Source: Theobroma cacao
Taxonomy: Eukaryota > Streptophyta > Magnoliopsida > Malvales > Malvaceae
DNA length: 64,000 bases
Direction of reading: 5' to 3'
NCBI RefSeq assembly: GCF_000208745.1
Contig: NC_030851.1
Span: 37,898,187-37,962,186, forward strand
Part shown: positions 35,053-48,600 of the stretch, piece after piece
Layout: each line of letters begins with the position of its first letter
How positions within the stretch are numbered: the first letter of the stretch is position 1
Made by a program: the position numbers and the translations under genes
Notes under the pieces: model-generated
Databases searched by the model: none
What the model saw: only the letters and a program-made list of their open reading frames with translations
Told to the model about the DNA's origin: nothing

Positions 35053-36172
35053 AAGAGATAATGAAAGGAGGCAAGTTCTAGTGTCCATTCATGGTTCTGA
35101 GAGGTTTGGGTTTGTTCATTCCTACTACTTGTTCATTTCTCATTGTAAGGTTTGCTCTCTTCTGCTGTATTTTGTTGGAAATGATTTCTTTCTCCCCTTT
35201 ATTTATCTCTGTAGTTGAACAGTTTAAATTTTTCTGACGTCTTGTAGAAGTTTCAAAATGAAATCAAGAAAGGGCAGATCTTAAATGTCTATTCCTTTCA
35301 GGCATTTTTTTCTTTTTGGAATAAGTTATTCATTTCATGCTCTGATTTCCTAGTATTATGCCTCCTACATGGTTGTTAAAGCTTCGTTTGTCAAAGGATG
35401 ATCTAATAGTTTGTATTTATTATATTGTAATTGTAATTTATAAGATGTTGGTTCAAACTTAGCCAAGTTGACTGTCTTTGGAACTCACAACCTGCTCATA
35501 GCTGTTCGTTTCCTTTCTTGGGGAAAAAGATACTATCTTGTTTATGTTGATAGTATATAAGATGAGATGTCTAAGTAGCGATTCAAAGCCATCTTTGCTG
35601 AAAATTTCACATTAGCTGTCACAGTTTGTTGCATGTTTGAACATCTTATGGCTGTGCCTTGCTGATACTGATTTGGATAATGATTAAATTTTGGTTGGAT
35701 AGATCACTGCTTTAATAACTTTTTGTTCATGTCATATCTATGCAATGCAGATTAAATTATCTGAATTTGAACAATTCAGTTGAAAGATACTCATCTGTCA
35801 TGATCTTCTCAATGACATTATGCTTTTGCCCACATGCTGCAATGAAGTAAAATTTAAGCATTCTTTTGTATAGATTATTGCTGCAATGAAGGGAGGTTTG
35901 TTTGGTTTATTACATTGGATTCATTTACTTTAGCCACATGCCACAAGGAAAGTGGCTTTTATAATCAACTTTATATTAAGCCATTTGGAGAGCAATCATA
36001 TTTAAGTGCCATGTGACCTAACTGGATTGGCTTGCAGGGGAGAAGGGTCCCCCCTGCTGAGGGTTTTAATTGAACAAGTCAAGCAACATCCATTAAGCTA
36101 AACCTAAATGCTAAAATAATGAGGTTATTTCAAGACTCTCACCAGCCCTGGTAAAAGATATTCCCTCTCTTC

Positions 36173-36225
36173 ACAGGTTTTAGGTGAAGGAATGATGTGA
36201 GCAGATTGAGACACTCCCTGAACAG
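36173..36225 (+). repeat. Second copy of the TMK intron block
   Basis: Matches the intronic block at 34186-34240 over about 45 bases, then diverges. It lies 1.1 kb beyond the TMK stop. It may be a fragment of a dispersed repeat or a partial local duplication. Confidence 0.7.
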
Positions 36226-38400
36226 GCAAACAGCTCATCCTCACCCAAGAATGTCTCATAAATCTATGTTGTTTGTCTTGTCCGATTTGCCCCACTGTAT
36301 GCCATGTGTCAGGCACAGAGCGGTTGTATGTCTACATGAAATGCATGCCAGCTGTATTTGTTGCTTAGAATATTCTCCACCTCTAGACAGGGACTAAATG
36401 AGGTGCACCCCTCCATGTCTCAATCTTAAGACCAATCATCAGCATTATTTCTACCATTAGCGGATTCTGTGGCCATTATCCGTCGTATGATGCTGACTTA
36501 ATTAGTCAAATATCATATATTTTAATATTTTCCAAGTCTTTGATCCCCCCTTAATCTGCCACAATTTTCTGCCTATCATTTGAGTTTATTTTAATGTCAG
36601 ATTTTTTTTCCTTCAACAAGCAAAAATACTTTCCTTTTTTTTTTACTAAAATATTTGTGGAGGAGGCAAACGTGTTCCATTATCAAACAAACGATTTGAT
36701 CAATTAAGTCAATTAATTATTAATAATAAGTCAAAGAGTAATACTAGTACAATTTGCTATAAAATTTTAATTTTATGGTTTTTTTTTTTTTAATTTGCTC
36801 TAAATGGATTATCATGTAAGGAGAAGCACAAACCCTACCTCCATGATAATCTGTTCATAAGAAACTCATTCTCAATCAATTATTAGTCCATGAATTCAAT
36901 CCCTCTAAGGGCAAAGATGAAATGAGAATTGAGTTTGGGGTATGGCATGGGCACAAAATGATTTGCTTCTGTTATCCAAAAAAGGGGGAAAGTAGTGAGA
37001 ACAATGAGTAAAGGATGCCCCAAAACATGCTCTTGGGTTGGGTGGGGGGGTCAAGCTTATCCAATTACTGGTGATATGTTGTAGTATTATTAAAAGATGG
37101 GGTTCCAAAAATAACGTGTGAAGGAGGCTAGATAGAAAAAGGGAGTGTTGTAAGTACAAAAATGTTGGACATCAAATGTGATTGAGATAGCCCATGTGAT
37201 GGTGTGGGTCTCGATCTGAGCTGTAGTGTCCCCATTTGGCTTATTTGGGTTCACGTTTATTAGTTCAATCTCCATCCATGGATTCTTTTCTGGCGACGTG
37301 CCTTTGACTTATATACAGAGCCTCTATTTTAAGTCACCTCCTCCCCCAAAGAAGAGAATTACCAGTCTTGGTCAAAAATTGACCCAACAATCATATTATC
37401 TTTTACTAATTATTTTTATTTGGCCTTAATGAGAAGGATTTTGTAAGATCCTTACTCAAAAGGAAGGGAGAGGGGGTAAGATCTCTTGTTTTTGGTAAGT
37501 ATATCAACTGGGTATTTCTTTTTATGGTAAGTACATTATTAGCAAGATATGTTTTCTCTTTCTTTGTGATAAAAGGTTTAGAGTTAGGGTCTAGGGTTTA
37601 TTCATTACCACTATGAAATTCAATCTTCCCACCTCTCGTTTATCGGTATAAGCAAAGGCTTGCTTCAAAGGCATAACAACACAAAAGCATTCAATTTACC
37701 TATTTATATTTTCAGCTATATCATTAGGGCTTATTAATTTAACCTAACCACCAACAAATGTCAAAAGGAATATTACTAGCTTAGAAACACAAGTATTATT
37801 TATAAAATGGAATATTATCGAGATATTTAAACAAGTTAGAATTTGATATTTTATTTTAAAAATCTCAAATTTGAATCATAAAGTGAACAGAATAAAGGTG
37901 CCCCTTGTATATCAAAAAGATATGTTTATAAAGGTGGGAAAAAAGAAATGGACTGATGGGTTAGAGCTAATCAGAATTCAAGTAACACAATAATTCTAGT
38001 CAGAATTCTATTTTTTTTTTACTGTTAATAGTGGGAACCATATCCTCAACAAAAGAGTCAGACAAGAGGAGATTTCTTCCTTGGATATGCGCCGATTCTA
38101 GCTAAGGCAAACCCCATTTTACACTCCATGGCAGAAGTTTCCTGCATTGTTTCCACATATGACTAAATATAATTGTACAAACACAAATAGCGGTGAACTG
38201 TAATGAATTGTGGGTAATTAATACGGTTGTCAAGTTTCACAGCTGAGAGTTAGTTGTCAAATATGGGAAACAACTGTTGCAAACTTCCAAAAGGGTTTAC
38301 AGTGACTTGTACTGGTCGTGTTTGCTAAATTCACTAGCATTTACTTGACTGAATCCCCTTTTCCTTTTCTTCTGATTTTGATCAAAAGATTTTCTTCCTT

Positions 38401-38413
38401 CCCCCCCCCCCCC
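38401..38413. repeat. Poly-C tract (13 C)
   Basis: An uninterrupted run of 13 cytosines, unusual in this AT-rich region. The length may be affected by sequencing error. Confidence 0.9.
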
Positions 38414-41400
38414 TGCCTTTGGAATCACGTTGGGGTGCAGTAATGGCAGAGCGTGGAATAGGGTGTAAGATTATATCCATTACATGTTGCCAACTAAGTT
38501 AAGAGTCAAACACCAATCTCTTTAATGCTTTTGAGCGAATACTTTCTCTTGCTTGCAGAATGAGGTGAGCATGTTGGGATTTTAGTTTGCACATTCAGAC
38601 TTTCTTGCATTCATACCGTCAAAAAATCCAGCAAAGCATTTGCTGGTAAACTGTTGATCAATAATTGTACTAGAAGACTCCCAAGTCTTCAATCATGGCT
38701 CCATTGCCTAACTGAGTGTTATGGTGTGGCAAGTACCCTCATTAGAGTAAAATTACCCTAATAGGCTAATACTACCCGAATTACCACAAGTAAAACATCA
38801 AAATATATGTATTCTATGAATTTGACTTTTTAAATATGAGATGCATACATTTATTATTAAATTAGATATTCAAACGTAATTAAATAATTATATTTAATTA
38901 CCATATACCAATGCAACTTATTGAATAAAAAATAATATTAATAATAATGCAACTCGATTTAAATGCATAATTTTGTGGTAGCGTTTGGTGTTTTATCGTT
39001 TTAACTTTTAATGAAAAGTGATTACTGAGAACGTGATTACTAAATATTAAATTATTAAGAAGACATGAAGAAGAATTTTTCGCATGAAAATGAAACTAAC
39101 TTCGCTCTGACAAAGCCTACCCAATCTTTTGCCGGACTCAGAGTGAGACCAGGCCTTTTTTCCCAATGCTAGACTGAATAAAGAAAAACCTAGGTCTAAT
39201 TTGGTTACTGGCCCAAAACTGTTGTATTAAAGGAGTTGGGTAGGGAATAAGTGGGTTTGGGTTCGATATGGCTATAAGTATGAACAAGAGGCTACAGACA
39301 AATCACGTATATTTATTGGTTTTCATTTTTAGGGACTCCATTGATTGGGTTATTAGTTCATATTAAAGCCAATCTTAAGAGAGAAAACAGCAGGAATTTT
39401 ATTTAAAAAGAGTGCAAAGTATTCGAATATTTGTTTTAATGATAAGTTGCATGTACAATGTATCTCTATTTTTTAGAAAGAATTAATGAAATGTTTGACG
39501 GTCCAATTATTATTCATTATTTTCACATCGTTTGTGAATAATTGGATAAATGGAATGTCTATTATTCATTATAAAAAATAGAGAAAGAAGGGAAGAACAC
39601 CACCCGTTGCCATTTGCCATTGGGAAGAATGATCCATGAATGTGACAATGTCCTTTCTGGTCATGAGATATGAGCCTGAAGATCCTTATAAGGGTTGGAA
39701 TATTCCAGATTGTTCAAACAAGGCCGATGGTCCACGGTCATACTGTCGTGCCCTGTAGAAGAAAACATTAGGCCCGATCAACAGTTTGAACCAATCCTCA
39801 GCAGCCACTTGTCCCTTATGTAATTGGTTACGACTTGCCAAAATTGACAGGTCATATTCCAACTAGGACTTGGATTTTTATGCCCGTCTTGAACTCCTTG
39901 TTTGCAGTTTTGGTCAACATTGTTGGATTATATCAGCAGATCTAGAGCATGTACTATTCATTAGAGAATCAACAGAAATTGATCCAATAATTGTTTCAAA
40001 GTCCAAATATAATTTCATTATCTTACTAAAATTTCAAGCCTAAATCATAAACAAATAATTTCAATCCTATGGAGATACGACAATCCTTATAATGGAACAA
40101 CAAATTCGTTTATGAAATTTAACATTTTCCTAATTATTGTAGTATAATATAATTTGTATAAAATAAATATATATAATTATTCATAATTTTCCATAGGGAG
40201 AATATGTCTTAATGGGTAGTATTTTAAATTTACAAATTAAAAATCTTAGATCCCTGACTTAAAATTTTGGAGATGATGTATAAAAGTGTACCCGTATGAA
40301 GCATCTAAAATTTAATAGTAATTATTTAGAACGTCACTTATTATTTAATGTTCATGTAAGATTGATATGACGTTGATATAGATAATGAAAATAAACATCT
40401 TGTGTCTTCATCCACTATTATATGTCATATAAACAACGAAGTAATGGATTTATTGATTATCCCCAACTGAACCTTTTTGGTTGCAGATTTGATTTTTTAT
40501 GAGCTCTATTTGTTTTTTGTTTTTCTACTCTTTGCTTCTTATTGCTTTTGAATCTGCTCTATTCCTTCTTATATTTTCTTGATGTTTTGTTGTTCAGGAA
40601 GTGTTTGTTTGTTTTTTTTTTTTTCTATTTTCTTGTTGGCTTTTATTATTTCCGTCCTCTAGTTTTCAAGGCTTTATTTTCCAATGCATTTCTCTGATTT
40701 GGGATTTATCCTTCTAGACATATCCAATCACACAATTATATTCTCTTTGATTTTCAAAAAAAATGTCAACATGTAGCACTACGTGATATAAAAATAACAA
40801 AAAATATTTTGACCAACTATATTTAATAAACTATTAATAATAAAAACTTATTTGACTTAAAATAAAAAATATAAATATTTGATTAGAACTAATAAAAATT
40901 AAAATTTTATTTAAATTTTCTTAAATAATTAAAAAACTTTTTTAGATATTATAATAAATGTTAATCTAAGGTATAATTATAACTAGATATTGTACAATTA
41001 TCTTAACAGTATAGAATAAGATGGACGGAACCGACCACTTAAACGAGTTAAAAGCAAGAAAAAGATAGTATTACGGTCCAAAGTTCATGTTACTATAGTT
41101 GCTTATTACCTGTAGCACTAAAGCCCAAGTGATGTTTGATTCAAAGACTTTCGGACTTTCATATGGATTGTGTCCCGCCACTCTACTTTTTTTTTTTTTT
41201 TGTTTTTTGGTCTCTAGTTTCACATTGCATTCTCCTCAAATTTTCCTGGCCCTTTTGCCCTTTCGGCGCCGGATATTGTCATAGAATACACGCCTGCTCC
41301 TGTTTTTCTTCCCGCTGTTTGCTAAAGGCACCTCTCTTCTTTTCCCTCTGTTCACTCCATTTTGCTTTGTCAATTTAATTTAGACCGTCGTTGCTAGCTA

Positions 41401-42490
41401 CTACTATCTTTTGATTATCCTATTCGATTCTTATTCTAGAATAAGGGAGTATCCACGTTTACCGGGAGTGAAAAATAGTAATGCATTGGAATAAAAAAAA
41501 AATTCAATATTTTAAGTCCTTGGGAATTTTGATGACTCGTTGTTTTCACGTTGATGTCTTGTTGTTCATGGCAAATTAGTCTATGGCTATGCATTCATCC
41601 TGAAAAATGGGTCATTCTTTGCAGACTGTTGAACAAAATTTACTAGGGAATTTGGTCAGTTGGTCTCCCCCCCCATGTTCTCAATTGTTCAATTCCTCCG
41701 CAACTCTCGTTTTTGAATTTATTACCGTCCATTGCTTTCTCAATTAATCAACCTTAATTATTATCTTTTTATATTCTGTTTCTTCGTGATGACATTGGCA
41801 TTAATCAAAGTCGTTCATGCATTAGTCTCATCTTCTCATTTTTTCGTAAAAATGAGTATAAACAAGTTTTCAAATTCAAAGGTTTTGTAAAGAAACCATC
41901 AATGTACATAAGGACGGAGTTAGGATTAAATAAAAATTTATAAAAAAAAATTATGAATAAAAAAACTTGGGGTTTAAATGATAATTATATAAAAAAAAAA
42001 TAGTGGGTGGACCGAGTAAATATGTATAAGAAAATTGAAGAGAATAAGAGGAGCTGGAAACGCCATGTCTCCAACACTACACGTTAACAGTAGATTTTCT
42101 TCCCCTTCGTCCCCGAAACGCCGTTTCTCCACTTGCGTACGCGTTGACAGTTGGACCTTAATCATCATAAAATGTAAACGTAGCCAATTTCCATGCATTG
42201 TCTTGGCAAAGGGAAAATGGGTTGCGCGTTTGGGACGCGTTAGGTTACACTAGTAATTACTTGGAAAAACAAAAAACAGATTAAAACATTAAAGAAAGGA
42301 AAAAGAAATCGAAACTCCTCATCACATGGCTAGACCGACCGCTAGAGTCAGCCAGTCCACCGACTCATACATTTGACGGGGCTTTCGTTTTCAGGTTGCG
42401 TCAAAGTTTTTGATTCATTCTAAAACCGCACCCTCCACCCATCCGTCTAGACACTGTGGCCTTTTACCATTTCAAATTTATCAATTCAAC

Positions 42491-42496
42491 GGTCAA
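42491..42496 (-). promoter_or_regulatory. W-box (TTGACC on minus strand)
   Basis: GGTCAA on the plus strand is TTGACC on the minus, a full WRKY-binding core, about 265 bp before the U-box gene ATG. Related TTGACG cores lie nearby (42371 and, inverted, near 42399). PUB20-24 genes are elicitor-induced in Arabidopsis, so a WRKY link is plausible but only inferred. Confidence 0.35.
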
Positions 42497-42616
42497 ATAT
42501 TCAAAGCTTCATCACGCCCTCTCTTCCATGCTCCTTTATTTTTTTTAATGTTTTTTAAATTTAATAATTTTCTTAAGGTCTAAGACGTTGAACAACCATA
42601 TGTCATTGTCTAATCC

Positions 42617-42628
42617 ATATATATATAC
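42617..42628 (+). promoter_or_regulatory. TATA box of the U-box gene
   Basis: ATATATATATAC lies about 130 bp before the ATG at 42758, consistent with a 5' UTR of roughly 95-100 bases. Confidence 0.55.
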
Positions 42629-42757
42629 TAACAACTCTCCATAATTCCCTTCCAGATCATTCACCAAAGCAAAAAACAACATTCTTCATTGCATACCAGA
42701 AACCAAGGAGAAAGATATATTCCAAGTTTTGTATTGATTCTGCCCATCTTGTGACTC

Positions 42758-44074
42758 ATGATGATTTCTTCATGGAGGAGGAGAAGAGCAGCCAGGCGTG
42801 CAGGGAAAGAGCCGGGAAGGAATGAAAATGGGGAGATGGAGCTGACGATACCAAGAGATTTCAGGTGCCCGATATCGCTAGACTTGATGAAAGATCCTGT
42901 CACTTTGTCTACAGGGATAACTTATGATCGAGAGAGCATTGAGAAGTGGATTGAGGCTGGGAATTTCACCTGTCCTCTTACAAATCAGGTTTTGAGGAGT
43001 CTCGAACCGATTCCGAATCACATGATAAGGAAGAGTATACAAGATTGGTGCGTTGAGAACCGGTCTTTTGGGATTGAGAGAATCCCTACGCCTCGAGTTC
43101 CTGTTAGTTCGGTGGAGGTTTTGGAGATTCTTTCGAAAATTGATGTTGCTTGCAAGAAAGAAGATGGAGAAGGGTGTCGAGAATTGGTGGTAAAGGTCAA
43201 GTCATTGGCAAAGGAGAGTGAACGTAACAAGCGGTGCATTGTGAACAACGGGGCAGGCAGCGTTTTATCAGAAGCTTTTCAAGCGTTTTCGAAGGCGTCT
43301 TTTGATGTAAATGTTGCAGTTCTAGAGGAGATATTGTCTGCTTTGACGATAATGTTTCCTCTTAACGGAGAGGCCAAGGGTTTCTTAGGATCAGTTTCAG
43401 CTATGCATTGCTTGAAATGGTTTTTAAGCAGCGGAGACTTATCTAGGAGGAGAAACGCAGTTTTGGTATTAAGGGAGCTTGGTCAAGAAAAAATGGACGA
43501 GTTATCGGAGATGGAAGGTGCCATTGAAGCATTGTTTAAGCTGATTAAGGACCCAATTTGCCCCACAGCTACAAATGCTTCTTTAACTGTCATTTACTGC
43601 ATGATCACATCAACGTCAACAAATGAGAAACTAATAGCAAAGTTTGTTAATCTAGGCATAGTTTCATTGTTACTAGAAACGCTGGTGGACAGTGAAAGAG
43701 GCTTGTGCGAGAAGGCTTTAGGTGTTCTTGATGGGATCTGCAACAGCGAGGAAGGCAGACAAATGGCCTGCAACAATGCCTTGAGCATGCCGGTTTTGGT
43801 TAAGAAAATCCTCAGAGTCTCAAATTTGGCAACCGAGCTCTCACTCTCCATTTTGTGGAAGCTTTGCAAGAACGAGAAAAGTGAAGATGGAGGCTTTCTC
43901 GTCGAAGCTCTGCAAGTGGGTGCTTTCCAAAAGCTGTTGCTGCTCCTGCAGCTTGGCTGTGTTGACAAGACAAAGGAGAAAGTTTCAGAGTTGTTGAAAT
44001 TGTTGAATCTCCACAGGAATAAAGTGGAATGTGTTGATCCCATGGATTTCAAAGATCTCAAAAGGTCTTTTTGA
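42758..44074 (+). CDS. U-box E3 ubiquitin ligase, PUB20/21-like
   Basis: Intronless, 438 residues. It begins MMISSWRRRRAARRAG; this basic N-terminus followed by IPRDFRCPISLDLMKDPVTL is characteristic of the PUB20/21 type. The U-box spans about residues 31-105, with the conserved CPISLDLM, TYDRESIE.W and CPLTNQ segments that contact the E2 enzyme. An ARM-like helical repeat region (about 110-430) follows and should bind substrate. Length and single-exon structure agree with the plant PUB20-24 group of cytosolic ligases, several of which restrain immune responses. The frame is intact. The choice between the two adjacent ATGs (42758, 42761) is immaterial. Paralogue number and substrates cannot be read from sequence. 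Confidence 0.93.
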   Translation: MMISSWRRRRAARRAGKEPGRNENGEMELTIPRDFRCPISLDLMKDPVTLSTGITYDRESIEKWIEAGNFTCPLTNQVLRSLEPIPNHMIRKSIQDWCVENRSFGIERIPTPRVPVSSVEVLEILSKIDVACKKEDGEGCRELVVKVKSLAKESERNKRCIVNNGAGSVLSEAFQAFSKASFDVNVAVLEEILSALTIMFPLNGEAKGFLGSVSAMHCLKWFLSSGDLSRRRNAVLVLRELGQEKMDELSEMEGAIEALFKLIKDPICPTATNASLTVIYCMITSTSTNEKLIAKFVNLGIVSLLLETLVDSERGLCEKALGVLDGICNSEEGRQMACNNALSMPVLVKKILRVSNLATELSLSILWKLCKNEKSEDGGFLVEALQVGAFQKLLLLLQLGCVDKTKEKVSELLKLLNLHRNKVECVDPMDFKDLKRSF

Positions 44075-45302
44075 TTGTAATAATCGAAGCAAAACATGCA
44101 TGTAGAGTAGGGAAATTTTGGTTGTGATTTACAGATTACAGTTCAATGTACAAAAACAAATATTGAGTATACAGTTCATTTTCTTCGCTGAGAAAACTGA
44201 AATTCTTGGTGTCAAGCCAATCTGGTCAACATATACAAAGCCTCCAGCCCTTTGAATAACAATCGTGGACTAGAATAAATAGTATAAGCATATTTTGAAC
44301 TGCTTGATGAGAGGAAAAATAGTAAACGAATTCTGGTGGTTAGCATACGACCAAGTCAAGATGAAACTTTCATTCTATGTTTTGCTTTTAAACATGAATT
44401 TGGTGTCCTTCTCTCTTATTAATTCTTGTTGATGTGAGCAAACCTTTTCACTTTTCCCCTTTTTTTATATTTTTTTTCTTTATTATCGCTTATCTAAACG
44501 TCAATAATTGAGTTAGTTCTCATGTTAGTAGGACCTTGGTTAGGCAAAACAAATAAAGAAATACAATCTTTCCCTAAATTTAGAAAGGTGTTCAAAGGGG
44601 GCTCGCCCATAAGGTTTTTGAGTCTTACCTTAACTCCTATGGCGTATATGTACCTAGAGCCGCCGCAAGAAGGTTTGGCCGTTTGCATCAAAGAGAATAA
44701 CTTGGTCTGTGCACTGCTTGTCTTGTTCTTTAGGCATTTTCTTGAGCTTTATTATGAATTTTGCTTGATCAGCTTTTCTTCTTAAACCATCTTGCAGTTA
44801 CAATGAATAAAAATTTTTTTATATTTGATATATTATTAATGTATATATAATTAAGAAAAATTAAGTAAAAAAATTGAAAAAATTATGAGAAATAACCAGC
44901 TCAATTAAAAAATACCGCTCATTATAATTTTAATTGTTTTTACTTAATTTTTGGCATAACTTGACAACAATGCTCTTTAAACAATTTCAGATAAATTAAA
45001 TGATCATAGTTTTCTCTATTCCGCCATCCAGATAAAAATTTTAAAATTAAATCCGAATTTCTTTCTTTTGCCAAATGCTATATATCTCGCTATCCAACTT
45101 TCTCTAGCCATTCCAAAGTGCAGAGATGACATCAAAATATGTGTTTTGGGTTTTTGGATTTATTGATTTATATTTATAAAATCTCAAAATTGAGGGGTTG
45201 AAATTGATTAGATGTATCTGTAAATTAGAACACTGTATGATTTTGATAACTTAAACCTGACTGCAAGCAGACAAATCAATTGGTTATTAGGTATTCATCA
45301 CT
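44075..45302. other. Spacer between U-box gene and MULE
   Basis: AT-rich. The left terminus of the MULE should lie here, but I could not find a matched terminal inverted repeat or 9 bp duplication with confidence. The frame at 44522-44785 has no recognised domain. Confidence 0.4.
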
Positions 45303-45572
45303 AATTGTGCGAGATTGATTTTTAGGCATTGCGTGACTTAGACATTGCGAGATTGGCTTTTAAGAATTGCGTGACTTAATTATTACGTCTTTGGTTTTTA
45401 GGCATTGTGTGATTAGTTTTTAGGCATTACGTGACTGTGTTTTAGGCATTACATGACTGAAGCATTGCGTAACTGGGTTGTAGGCATTACGTGACTAGAT
45501 TTTAGACATTACGTGACTTAAGCGTTACGAGATTGCCTTTTAAGCATTGCGTAACTTAATCATTACGTGACA
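45303..45572 (+). repeat. Array 1 of CATTGCGTGACT-type repeats
   Basis: About a dozen copies of GCATTGCGTGACT/GCATTACGTGACT at roughly 20-25 base spacing, separated by TTTTAG-type linkers. Much of the variation is GCG to ACG and other transitions, as expected if cytosines in CpG were methylated and decayed. Confidence 0.9.
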
Positions 45573-45623
45573 CATGTTTGATAAATTGATTATGACACTT
45601 ATTTTCTATTAAATTTCAATGGT

Positions 45624-48600
45624 ATGCCAAATGTGAAGTTTATGATTACATATGGTGGTCATTGGGTTGATAACATTTACAAGGGTGGTGAGACACGAGT
45701 GAGGGGTGTTGGGAGTGATTTGTCGTTTTCAGGCCTGATGAAGCTAGGTGAAGAGGTTGTTTGGGTAAACTCACAGAATCACAAAATCGAGCTACATGCA
45801 TTGCTCAATCATGCCGTAGGGGTTTCATATCCAATTATCAAGGATGATGAAAATTTAGCAAGTATTCTACGAAATGAGAGAGGAGTTGTAGTGTTTGTGA
45901 CCATTAAGGAATGACATACAAATGTTATGCCACATGAATAAACTGTCCAACATAGTAATCACCCAAATCAGATTTATACTACTTCACACATACCACACCA
46001 TCCAATCCCTAACTGACAACAATGGCAATCACCATTGACATATGCATGAGTTTGAGCAACTCGGTACATACACGAAGTGTTTGCAAATGTTGTCTGCACA
46101 ATTTTGATCAGCATGTGCATCGAACCAAATACTTCGTTCTAGTTAATGCAACCGTTGCCTGAGATTGTAATGGGTCCATTGCCATTCTTAAACGACATTG
46201 TGACGACCATGAGTGATGACGATGCATCTGATCAGATGCACGATGACTATGCAGAAGATGACACTATTAATTAGAATGATGACAATTATGTTGGGGGGCA
46301 TGATGATTGTTTAGAGGAGGATAGGGGTGATGACAATGACATTTCGGATTGCAATCATATGGATGATGGTACATAACATGCCACAACTATTGTCCTAGAA
46401 GATGTTCAGTGCAATGATGCTATTTACAATAACCCTATCGCTAGTGATAACGGGATTCATTTACCCGATGACAGTGATCAAGAAAGGGTAAATGCAGGGG
46501 TATCTTGTCAATGAATTATTCTAGGTGCATATATGATCTCCTTCTAAACAATTGCCACCAAGGAGTCTAGATCCACCGATGACAATGTTTCCCTCCAAGG
46601 CCGAATTGAAACAAGTTTTGAATATGTTGGCATTAAAAGAACATTTTGATATTAGAGTTAAAAAGTCATGTCACGTTCATTTTGAGGTTATTTGTAAGGA
46701 CAAGGCATACATGTTAACTGTGTGTGTAAGAAAGTTACCTGACGGAGATTATTAGCAAGTTCACATGTTCCACAAGGTACACACATGTACAATTGATGGT
46801 TTGCAATGTGGGAACCAAATAGCGAGCACGAGGTTAATTGGTGAACTTATGTCCCCCAAGTTGTAAGGAAATAATGTAACACCATTGAGACCTAAGGAAA
46901 TAATGGAAGAGATAAATCACAAATGGAGATTGTAATGCTTGTATGATAAGGCTTGACAAAGCAAAAAAGTATACGAAATCTTATTTTCGATCCCCTAGAG
47001 GAGTAATTCCAACTCCTACCCTCGTATTTTCATATGTTAGAATGTGAAAATCTCAGTACAATCATAGCTATGGTTACCAATCAGGCACAACAATTCAAAT
47101 ATTGTTTCTAGGCGTATAGGGCATGTATTGGGAGGTTCAGGCTGTAATGTGGCATGTAATTTCTATTGATGCCATACATTTGAAAGGTAGACTCAAAAGT
47201 ATTTTGTTTTTTGCTGTCTGCAAAGATGCGAACGAGTAGATATATCCGGTTGCATTTAACATTGGCCAAGTTGAGGATGAAAAGTCATGGTCGTGGTTTC
47301 TTACCTAATTGCATCGTGCGATTAGTTGTTCTTAAAAATACAATGTTCATTTCTGATCAGCATATTGGCATTAAGAATATAGTTGAAAAAGTGTACCACG
47401 AGTGCGCCACGATCTATGCGATTACCACTTAGAAAAAAACATAAAAAAACATATCCAAGCGCGAAGATGTTGCAATGATTTTCACCCTTGTAGCCAACTG
47501 CTATAGGGTAGCCAATTTCAGCAGACATATGAAGCAATTGAAACAAATTTGCAAGGATGCTTAAGACCACCTTATGAAATTACACCTTGAGAGATTGGCA
47601 TGTGCACGGTCACCGATAAGGTGCTACAAACTCAAGACATTCAACATTGAGGAGTGTATTAACTCGTGTCTGAGTCAGGCAAGAAAAATACCAATCAATA
47701 TCTTGATCCAGTGCATTAGAGGCATGTTTCAATGTTGGTTCCATGAACAACACAAAGAGGCTTTCAATTTGACCTTGCATTTTAGCCTTTATACTACCAA
47801 TCTGTTGAACACACGATTCAATGAAGCATGTCACTTTTCTACCCAAGCAATTGATGGAGTGGAGTTTCAAGTTATTGGCGGGAGTAAGGACAGAGTAGTA
47901 AACTTGTCCACCAAGACGTGTTCATAGAGGGAGTTTCATATCAATTTACTCCTTGACAGCAATGCCATGGCAACAATAAAGTACGAATATCCATGTTTCT
48001 TATTTGCTTTGTAATGAATTGAACTTTTACATGGTTCCTCAACTATGAGTTAATTGTCTTCGCAACAAGCGTAAATGTATAGTCATTGAATTTTACTCAA
48101 ACTATTACAAGACTCGATCTTGGGTAGAAGGTTATGTTGTTCCTATTCTCCTCGATTGGGGATCCTAATAATTGGGAAATCCTCCCTGATGTGAAACAAA
48201 TTGTCATGACTCGGTACTTTCCTCGAGCCCATGACAACCGTCGCGATGTCTCGATAGACATTCATTATCTTGAATGCCAACCGAAACCTCGCAAGGCTTA
48301 ATATCAGTTTTCGCACCTCCCCTGTGAGCAATAATTACTAAATATATATTTTAAAAGATTATAACCTATTTCCAAATCAAAACAATAAATAAAAAATATT
48401 TTTTGTCTCACAAAGGCATTTTGGTCATTTTTCTTAAAAATTTTGAAACTTGCTGGAAATATAATATTTAGGAGAAAATACACATTTCATAACTAAAAAC
48501 AAGTTTTTATGTCTAAAACATTAATTTAGGGTGAAATTGTAGCTAATAGAATAAAATAAAAATATTAAATGAAATATTCTATTTTCTTATAAAACAATAT

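Larger units (their letters stand above)
35053..42616. other. 7.5 kb intergenic DNA, no gene seen
   Basis: AT-rich with scattered poly-T tracts. A block at about 36172-36225 resembles part of the TMK intron (see the repeat entries). A run of 13 C lies at 38401-38413. Short frames (36197-36397, 36905-37429, 41099-41378) have no domains or flanking signals. Sequence near 42050-42250 is locally GC-richer (ACGCGTT words) and may belong to the upstream region of the U-box gene. Confidence 0.5.

Noticed and set aside
43018..44097. Minus-strand frames up to 167 codons
   Set aside because: Antisense shadows of the U-box coding exon.
44522..44785. 87-codon frame after the U-box gene
   Set aside because: No recognisable domain or neighbour relation, and poly-T tracts on both sides.
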